DNA of 64,000 bases from assembly GCF_900182725.1 (NCBI RefSeq), contig NZ_FXTO01000001.1, positions 186,001-250,000 of the forward strand, in the 5' to 3' direction. The position numbers were made by a program, and so were the translations under genes. Under the pieces are notes generated by a model that did no database searches, was not told the origin of the DNA, and saw only the letters and a program-made list of their open reading frames with translations. Positions within the stretch are counted from its first letter, which is position 1. Each line of letters begins with the position of its first letter. The DNA comes from Thalassovita litoralis (lineage in GTDB: Bacteria > Pseudomonadota > Alphaproteobacteria > Rhodobacterales > Rhodobacteraceae). Below are positions 53,506-61,600 of the stretch, in pieces.

Positions 53506-55545
53506 ATGACAGGCGCCCAGCACTATCTGAAAGAGGTCTTTGGCTTCGATGCCTTCCGTGATGGACAGGCCGAGGTGGTGCAGGCCGTGGCCGAGGGCCA
53601 GAACGTGCTGGCCATCATGCCAACGGGCGGCGGCAAATCGCTGTGCTATCAACTGCCCGCGCTGATGCGGGATGGGGTGACGGTGGTGATTTCGCCGCTG
53701 ATTGCCCTGATGCGCGATCAGGTCCGGGCGCTGCGCGAAGCCGGGGTCGAAGCCGGGGCGCTGACCAGCGGCAACACCCCCGAAGAAACCGAAGCCGTAT
53801 GGGACGCGCTAGAGGCCGGGCGGCTGAAGATGCTGTATATCGCGCCGGAACGGTTATCCGCCGGGTCCGCGCTGGGAATGTTACGGCGGATCGGCGTCAG
53901 CATGATCGCCGTGGACGAGGCCCATTGCGTCAGCCAGTGGGGCCATGATTTCCGGCCCGATTATCTGCGGATCGGGGAATTGCGGCGGGCGCTAAACGTG
54001 CCTTTGGCGGCGTTTACCGCAACAGCAGATGCCGAAACCCGCGCTGAAATCGTGGAACGCCTGTTTGACGGGCAAGCACCGCAAACCTTTTTGCGGGGGT
54101 TTGATCGGCCCAATATCCATCTGGCCTTTGCCGCGAAAAACGCCCCCCGGCAGCAGATTTTGAACTTTGCCGCCGCCCGCAAGGGGCAATCCGGGATCGT
54201 GTATTGCGGCACCCGGTCGAAAACCGAAACGCTGGCGCGGGCGCTGCGCGAGGCGGGGCATTCCGCCTGTCATTACCACGGTGGCATGGACCCGGATGAC
54301 CGCCGCCACACCGAAACCCGGTTCCAGCAAGAGGACGGGCTGATCGTTGTTGCCACGGTTGCCTTTGGCATGGGGGTGGATAAGCCCGATATTCGTTGGG
54401 TGGCCCATGCCGATCTGCCCAAATCCATCGAAGCCTATTATCAGGAAATCGGTCGCGCTGGCCGCGATGGTGCGCCCGCCGAAACACTGACGCTGTTCGG
54501 ACCCGACGACATCCGCCTGCGCCGCGCCCAGATTGACGAAGGATTGGCCCCGCCTGAACGCCGGATTGCCGATCACGCCCGCCTGAATGCGCTGCTGGGG
54601 CTGGCCGAGGCGCTGAAATGCCGCCGGGCCACTTTGCTGCGGTATTTCGGGGAAACCGATGTAACCTGTGGCAACTGTGATCTGTGCGACACCCCGCCCG
54701 AGGTTTTCGACGGCACTCAGCCCGTGCGCATGGCGTTGTCTGCGATCCTGCGGACCGACGAATGGTATGGGTCAGGCCATCTGATCGACATTTTACTGGG
54801 CAACCTGACGGACCGTATCCGCGAAAAGGGGCATGATACGCTGCCCACCTTTGGCGTTGGGCGCGAGTATGATAAACGTCAATGGCAAGCGATTTTCCGG
54901 CAGATGATGGGGCATGACCTGATCCGCCCCAACCCTGATCGGCTTGGTGCGCTGACCATGACAGAAACCGCCCGCCCGATCCTGCGCGGCGAGGAAGAGA
55001 TTGACCTGCGGCGCGACACCATCCGCGATGCCCCCCGCCGCCCGGCGGTGAAGGCGCTGGTTTCCGACGAAGATGCACCGCTGCTATCGGCGCTAAAAGC
55101 CAAACGCCGGGCGCTGGCCGAGGCCGCGAATGTCCCCGCCTATGTGATTTTCAACGACCGCACGCTGATTGAAATGGCGGAAAACCGTCCCGCCACGCTG
55201 GACCAGATGGCCGGGATCAGCGGCGTGGGTGCGAAGAAGCTGGAACGCTACGGCGATACATTTCTGGCGGTGATCACTGGCGCGGCCGAGGCCGTTCACC
55301 CGATGCGCCGGAAACTAGCCGGGCGCGATGCGGGCGGGGTTTATGATCGCTTGCTAGAGGTGCAGGCCGAATTGTCCCGCGGTCAGGACGGGGTGGAAAA
55401 ACCGCTGTCGTGTTCCGCGTCGCTACTGGCGAAAGTCGCGCAAATTCGGCCACAGGATCAGGGCGCGATGGCCCGGTTGCTGGGCGACCGGCGGGCGGAT
55501 CGGTTTGGCGCGGCCTTTCTGGACGTTCTGCGCGAAGCGGGTTAG
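53506..55545 (+). CDS. recQ: ATP-dependent DNA helicase RecQ
   Basis: 679 residues. A 3'-5' helicase with Walker A GGGKSLCYQLPA, DEAHCVSQWGHDFRP and VATVAFGMGVDKPDIR. The zinc-binding RQC region follows (CRRATLLRYFG, CGNCDLCD), and a C-terminal HRDC domain contains PAYVIFNDRTLIEMA. It acts in recombination and fork repair. The ATG at 53506 has AGAGG before it. Confidence 0.96.
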   Translation: MTGAQHYLKEVFGFDAFRDGQAEVVQAVAEGQNVLAIMPTGGGKSLCYQLPALMRDGVTVVISPLIALMRDQVRALREAGVEAGALTSGNTPEETEAVWDALEAGRLKMLYIAPERLSAGSALGMLRRIGVSMIAVDEAHCVSQWGHDFRPDYLRIGELRRALNVPLAAFTATADAETRAEIVERLFDGQAPQTFLRGFDRPNIHLAFAAKNAPRQQILNFAAARKGQSGIVYCGTRSKTETLARALREAGHSACHYHGGMDPDDRRHTETRFQQEDGLIVVATVAFGMGVDKPDIRWVAHADLPKSIEAYYQEIGRAGRDGAPAETLTLFGPDDIRLRRAQIDEGLAPPERRIADHARLNALLGLAEALKCRRATLLRYFGETDVTCGNCDLCDTPPEVFDGTQPVRMALSAILRTDEWYGSGHLIDILLGNLTDRIREKGHDTLPTFGVGREYDKRQWQAIFRQMMGHDLIRPNPDRLGALTMTETARPILRGEEEIDLRRDTIRDAPRRPAVKALVSDEDAPLLSALKAKRRALAEAANVPAYVIFNDRTLIEMAENRPATLDQMAGISGVGAKKLERYGDTFLAVITGAAEAVHPMRRKLAGRDAGGVYDRLLEVQAELSRGQDGVEKPLSCSASLLAKVAQIRPQDQGAMARLLGDRRADRFGAAFLDVLREAG

Positions 55546-55580
55546 AAGCATTCTAAACCATAATGTCAGGAGCTGCCCCG

Positions 55581-56354
55581 ATGCTGATCGTCGTTTCCCC
55601 GGCCAAGAAGATGGATATGAAACCCGTTGACGGGATCACCCCAACCCAACCGGATTTCGCGGATCGGGCGGCGGAATTGGCGGGCGTGGCGCGGGATTTG
55701 TCAGTGGGCGATTTGCAAAAGCTGATGCACATCAGCGAAAATCTGGCGAAGCTGAATTATGACCGTTTCCGTGATTTCGGGGACATGGAAAAAAAGCCCG
55801 CCGCGCTGGCCTTTGCCGGGGATACCTATGTCGGGCTAGAGGCGGGAACGCTGGAACCCGAGGAAATGGAATGGGCGCAGCGCCATTTCCGTATCCTGTC
55901 CGGGTTGTATGGCCTGCTGCGTCCGCTGGATGAAATTCAGCCCTATCGGCTGGAAATGGGCAGCCGCCTGAAAACACCGCGCGGCAAATCGCTGTATGAC
56001 TATTGGGGCAGCGATATTGCCAAGGCGCTGAATGCGCAGGGGGACGCGATTGGGGCGAATGTTCTGGTGAATTGCGCCAGTCAGGAATATTTCGGGGCCG
56101 TCGATCTGGCCGCGCTGAACCTACGCGTCATCACCCCGGTTTTCATGGAAGAAAAAGCCGGGGAACCGAAAATCGTCAGCTTCTACGCTAAACGGGCGCG
56201 GGGGGCGATGGCGCGGTATATCATCCAACGCCGCCTGACTGACCCCGCCAGCCTGACCGAGTTTGACACAGGCGGGTATCGATTCAGCGCCGATCTGTCC
56301 GAAGCGGATAAGCTGGTCTTTGTCCGGCCTGCTCAGGTCGCTAACGCGGCCTGA
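55581..56354 (+). CDS. yaaA: peroxide stress protein YaaA
   Basis: 257 residues starting MLIVVSPAKKMDMKPVDGIT. DUF328 family, which limits iron-driven DNA damage under peroxide. It has NLASQEYF-like NCASQEYFGAVDL and KRARGAMARYII motifs. AGGAG lies 8 bases before the ATG at 55581, so that start is preferred to the one at 55563. Its end overlaps the facing histidine kinase gene by 22 bases. Confidence 0.93.
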   Translation: MLIVVSPAKKMDMKPVDGITPTQPDFADRAAELAGVARDLSVGDLQKLMHISENLAKLNYDRFRDFGDMEKKPAALAFAGDTYVGLEAGTLEPEEMEWAQRHFRILSGLYGLLRPLDEIQPYRLEMGSRLKTPRGKSLYDYWGSDIAKALNAQGDAIGANVLVNCASQEYFGAVDLAALNLRVITPVFMEEKAGEPKIVSFYAKRARGAMARYIIQRRLTDPASLTEFDTGGYRFSADLSEADKLVFVRPAQVANAA

Positions 56355-58531
56355 TCTTCCGGCGGGAGGTGCGGCGCAAGCGCGCCATCAGGGCGATGAT
56401 CTGTCAGGGCTTGTAAAATCTCTGCCTTGCGTAGGGGTTTCGTCAGGTAAAAATCCAGCCCCGCCTGCAAGATACCTTCGCTGTCACCATCCATCGCATG
56501 TGCTGTCATGGCAAAGATCGGGACATGGTGGCCCGTGGTTTTTTCAAGCTGCCGAATGGCGCGGGTTGCTTCCTTACCATCCATGCCCGGCATGGAAATA
56601 TCCATGAACACCAGATCGGGGGCAAAATCGCGGTAAAGCGTCACCGCCTCTTCCCCGTTTTCGGCGAACCGCAGGTCAATCTGTGCATCCTTGACCATTT
56701 TGCTGAAAACCAGCCGGTTGGTCCGGTTATCTTCGGCGGCCAGAACGCGCATCAAACGGTCATCGGGCAAAACCGTGGGGGTTAGTTCGGCTTCCGGGGC
56801 GTCGATATCCGCCCCCAGCGCCTGCAACCGGGCGAAAAGTTCACGCCGGGGGGTGGGTTTTTGCAGGATAGCTTGCAGATATTGTTTACCTGCTTCCATT
56901 TCCGCATAGGTGGAATTGGAACTGAACAGCAGGATTGGCACGTCTGATCCGGTTTCACGAATGGCGCAGGCCAGTTCAATCCCATCCATGCCCGGCATGT
57001 TATGGTCCGTCAGCACAACGTCAAACGTATCGTCCAATACGCTCAGCGCCTCGGCTCCGCTGGCACAGCATTGGGTTTCAATGCCCAGAATTTCCATCTG
57101 TTTTGCCAGAATTTCCCGGTTCACCGACAGGTCATCCACGATCAACGCTTTTTTCAACCGTTCCGGCAGGATCGGGGCGACATCGGAAATCGTTTCCGTT
57201 GCGGGCAGGGTGATACGGAACCCAAAGCTGGAACCGACCCCATATTCGGAATCGACCCAGATATTCCCATCCATCAGATTAATCAGGCGCTGGGTGATCG
57301 CCAGCCCCAACCCAGTGCCTTCAAATTTGCGGTTTCGTTCATCTTCAACCTGATTGAATTCACCAAAAATATGATCGACCTTGTCCGCAGGAATGCCAAT
57401 GCCCGTGTCTTCGATCGTGACATGGATATGGGTGTCAGGGCTGTCACCCGGCTGCACCCCGACGACACGCACCAGAACGTGACCCTCTTGGGTGAACTTC
57501 ACCGCGTTGCCCAAAAGATTGGTCAGCACTTGGCGAATACGGCCCGGATCGCCCACAAACATCGTGGGCAGGAACAGATCATAGTCCACAAGCAGGTCGA
57601 TTTTTTTATCCCGCGCCAACGGTTGCAACAGCATCACGATTTCATGGATACAGCGTTCCAGATCAAACGGTTCGGGGTGCAGGACCAGCTTTTTCGCCTC
57701 GATCTTGGAATAATCCAGCACATCGTTGATGATGACCAGCAGCGCCTCGCCCGAGTTTTTGATGGTGTTGACGAAAAGCTGCTGTTCGCGTGACAGCGGC
57801 GTATCGGCCAACAGTTCAGCCATGCCCACCACGCCATTCATCGGGGTGCGGATTTCGTGGCTCATATTCGCCAAAAAGGCAGATTTAGCGCGGCTTGCAG
57901 CTTCGGCTTTGGCGCGGGCTTCTTTCAATTCCTTTTCGTAGCGAACGGTTTCCGTGATATCCAGCGCCAGACTGACCACATCACCCCCATGCCCCCGCTG
58001 GTCGATCAGCTTGATATAGGTATTGTTCCACAACCGGATCACCACCGCAGGCGGCGACGGCGTTTCCCAGCGTTTCTGCATCATCGCCCGCCAGTTCGCG
58101 GGATCGTATTCACCGATATTGATGATCCCCTCCTCGGTCATCAATTGCAGGATACGCGTATAATGAACGCCGGGGGCCACCTCCTCCAGCCCGTCAAAAA
58201 CAGACAGGTATGCGCGATTGGCAGCAATCATACGGCTGTCCACGTCGAAAAAGGCAAAACCGTCCTGAATGGTTTCGATGGAATGCCACAAACGGCGTTC
58301 GGCGATTTCCACCTTCTGATGCGCCACGTTCAGGTCCGATTTGACCTGTTGATTTTCATTGCGGATCGTTTCCACCTGCGCACGGGTGGAAACGATTTCT
58401 TCGGACAAGGCACGCGCATGACGCCCCAGCTTTTGATTGGCCGCGAACAGTTCTGCCTGTTTCAGTTCCAGCAACCGTTCAGCGGCCAGTCTGGCGCGTC
58501 TTTCTTCGGCCAGCTTTTGCGCAAGGCTCAT
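56333..58531 (-). CDS. hybrid sensor histidine kinase with two receiver domains
   Basis: 732 residues, cytoplasmic. An N-terminal coiled coil (to about 75) precedes a PAS-like domain (SIETIQDGFAFFDVDSRMIA), HisKA with FLANMSHEIRTPMNGVVGMA, and HATPase_c with N (NLLGNAVKFT) and G boxes (DTGIGIPADK, GTGLGLAI). Two receiver domains follow, with Asp in TDHNMPGMDG and FMDISMPGMDG. It has no transmembrane helix. It may feed an unlinked Hpt protein; the partner is not in the window. Confidence 0.94.
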   Translation of the reverse strand: MSLAQKLAEERRARLAAERLLELKQAELFAANQKLGRHARALSEEIVSTRAQVETIRNENQQVKSDLNVAHQKVEIAERRLWHSIETIQDGFAFFDVDSRMIAANRAYLSVFDGLEEVAPGVHYTRILQLMTEEGIINIGEYDPANWRAMMQKRWETPSPPAVVIRLWNNTYIKLIDQRGHGGDVVSLALDITETVRYEKELKEARAKAEAASRAKSAFLANMSHEIRTPMNGVVGMAELLADTPLSREQQLFVNTIKNSGEALLVIINDVLDYSKIEAKKLVLHPEPFDLERCIHEIVMLLQPLARDKKIDLLVDYDLFLPTMFVGDPGRIRQVLTNLLGNAVKFTQEGHVLVRVVGVQPGDSPDTHIHVTIEDTGIGIPADKVDHIFGEFNQVEDERNRKFEGTGLGLAITQRLINLMDGNIWVDSEYGVGSSFGFRITLPATETISDVAPILPERLKKALIVDDLSVNREILAKQMEILGIETQCCASGAEALSVLDDTFDVVLTDHNMPGMDGIELACAIRETGSDVPILLFSSNSTYAEMEAGKQYLQAILQKPTPRRELFARLQALGADIDAPEAELTPTVLPDDRLMRVLAAEDNRTNRLVFSKMVKDAQIDLRFAENGEEAVTLYRDFAPDLVFMDISMPGMDGKEATRAIRQLEKTTGHHVPIFAMTAHAMDGDSEGILQAGLDFYLTKPLRKAEILQALTDHRPDGALAPHLPPEDQAALAT

Positions 58532-58686
58532 GGTTCAACCCCAGAGATTCAGAATCGCTTTGCCTCAGATTTGGCGGCAGAGCGTGAACATACGCTTAAA
58601 AAACGTGATCGCGCCGTGACGGCTGAATCATTGATTTCACGCGCCCCCCCATGCCACCATCCCCCCATTGTTGAAGGAGAAAATTC

Positions 58687-61600
58687 ATGCGCCGCATTTT
58701 TCTGGCCGCTTTGACGGCATTGATTGGCATCGCCCCGGCCTTTGCTGCGGATGAAATGCCGGACAAACGCCTGATTGTCACAAGCAACGTGGATTTCTAC
58801 GGCGCTGATCTGAATTCGTTGTTCGACACGACCTATCAGGCCTGTGTGAATCTGTGCCTGTCGAACGATCAGTGCCGGGCCTTTACGTTCAACAACCGTT
58901 CCAAATCCTGTTTTGCAAAATCCTCGGTCAGCGAAAAGAAACCCTATGATGGCGCATGGTCCGCCGAGGTGGTGCCAGTTTCCGATACGGCCAAGAAACT
59001 GGCCGCAAAACGGGCGAAGGATCTGGGGTTCTTCAATGATTATGACATCAAGACCGCCCGCGATCAGGCGCAACAGATCGGCGGCACGCATCCCTCGGGG
59101 CAATATACGCCGGACATGTTGATCGACGCCGCCGCATCCAGCAGGGCCGCGCAGGATTGGCTAAACGCGATGCGTTGGACCGGCGCGGCGGTATCCCATC
59201 TGGACCGCAGCGATTTGTGGGCGGAATATGCCCGGCTGAATCTGCTGATTGACACAAAAAACAGCTCTGAGCGGCGCAAATACACAGCACGCGCGCGACT
59301 GGCATCCATCAACGCCTATCTGCGGGCTGACAGCGTGGCGCAACAGGTCAGTGCCTTGCAGGTGATGGCCGATGCGCTGGAACGCTATGGCGCGGGGCGC
59401 GATATGGTGCGTGCGTTGCGATTGGCCGAAGGGCTGCAACCGAACCGACAGGATATTCAGGACGCGCTCGATGCCGCGATTGCCAAATACGGGTTCCGCA
59501 TCACCGAACATCAGGTAGAAAACGATCTGGCCACGCCGCGCATCTGTGCGGAATTTTCCGAAGATCTGGTCAAAACCGGCGTGGATTACAGCACCTATGT
59601 GCGCCTGCCTGCCGCCGATATGGCCGTGCAGGCCAGCGGCACCCGGCTGTGCCTCGAAGGGGTGGAACATGGCAGCCGTTACCGCGTGACCTTCCGCGAG
59701 GGACTGCCAGCGCAAAGCGGTGAAAAGCTGATCAAGGATGTAGAGCTGAACCTGTACGTCCGGGATCGCACGCCATCGGTAAAATTCCCCGGTCGCGGCT
59801 ATGTTCTGCCGCGTAGTGATGACGCGGGCCTGCCGATTGAAACGGTGAACCTGTCCTCGGTCGATCTGAAACTACGCCGCGTCAGCGACCGCAACTTGCT
59901 GCGCGCCATTCAGGACAGCTATTTCGGGCGCCCGCTGAGCAGTTGGGAAGAACGCAATTTTTCCGAAGAAATCGCCGAAGATGTATGGCAAGGCACTGGT
60001 CAGGTACAGCAAGAGCTGAACCGCGACATGACCACCCGCCTGCCGATGGGTGACATCATTCGCGACCTGCCCGCCGGGATTTACGCACTGTCCGCCGCCG
60101 TGCCGGGGGCCGATCCCTATGACAATCCGGGGGCAACACAATGGTTCGTGCTGTCTGATCTGGGTATCAGCAGCCTGTCCGGTGTGGACGGGTTGCATGT
60201 GTTTGTCCGGTCGCTGCAATCCGCTGCGGCCAAGGATGGGGTACAGGTGTCGCTGCTGTCCGCAGCCAACCGGGTGTTGGGCACCGTCCAAACCGATGCA
60301 GATGGCCACGCTGTATTCGCCGGGGGGCTGACCCGTGGCACGGGCGGGGCCGCACCCGCGCTGTTGGTGGTGGAACAGGGTGATCAGGACATTGCCTTTT
60401 TGTCCCTGAAAGACCCGGCTTTTGATTTGTCGGATCGTGGGGTCGAAGGGCGTGAACCCAGCCCGCCGATTGACGTTTTCCTAACCACGGATCGCGGGGC
60501 ATACCGGGCGGGCGAAACCGTCTATGCCACGGCGCTGGCGCGTGATGGCGTGGCCAAGGCATTGCCGGGCCTGCCGCTGACCGCAATCCTGACCCGCCCC
60601 GATGGGGTGGAATATGCCCGCCACCTGTCTGCTCAGGATACCGTTGGGGGCCATGTGTTCCAAATGCCATTAGGCAGCACCGTCCCACGCGGCACATGGA
60701 AGCTGGAAGTAAAGGCCGATATCGAAGCCGCTCCGCTGACCACCGCCAAGTTTCTGGTCGAGGATTTCCTGCCCGAGCGGATTGATTTTGACCTGACCCT
60801 GCCCGAGGGCACACTGCGCCTGTCGGATGCACCAGATATTCAGGTATCGGCCCGCTATCTGTTCGGTGCCCCCGGCGCGGGGCTAAAGGCCGAAGGGCTG
60901 ATCACCCTGTCAGAAACCGATACGCTGGACGGGTTCCCCGGCTACCAATTCGGGCGCTATGACACGCGGTTCAGCCCGCGCACGGAATATTCCGACGGTG
61001 GCACCACAGACGCGCAGGGCAATACCACGATCCCGATTGCGGTAGGCGATATAACCGGGGCAGACGGCCCCCTGACCGCCCGCATCACCGTGAACATGTA
61101 CGAAGGATCGGGCCGCCCGGTGCAGCGCAACATCACCCGCACCGTTGCCCCGGACAAACCGCTGATCGGGATCAAGCCGTTGTTTGATGGCGTGATCCCC
61201 GAAGGCACCGAAGCTACGCTTCAGGTATTGGCGCTGTCCCCCGCCCTGACCCCAACCGCGATGAATGTCCGCTGGACCGTGAACCGGGTGGAACGCCGTT
61301 ACCAGTGGTATCAGCAATATGGCAACTGGGACTGGGAACCGATCACGACCCGCAAACGCATTGCCAGCGGCGATGCAACGCTGGGCGCGGAACCGCTGCC
61401 GCTAAGCGCCGATGTGGATTGGGGGAACTATGAACTGGTGGTCGAAAGTCTGGACGATCCCAGCGTTTCGGCGTCGGCCAGTTTTTATGCCGGTTGGTAT
61501 GCCCCTGCCGATGTGACCACCACACCCGACACTCTGGAATTGTCACTGGACCGGCCCGATTACCGTTCGGGCGATACGGCGCAACTGCGGCTGGTGCCAC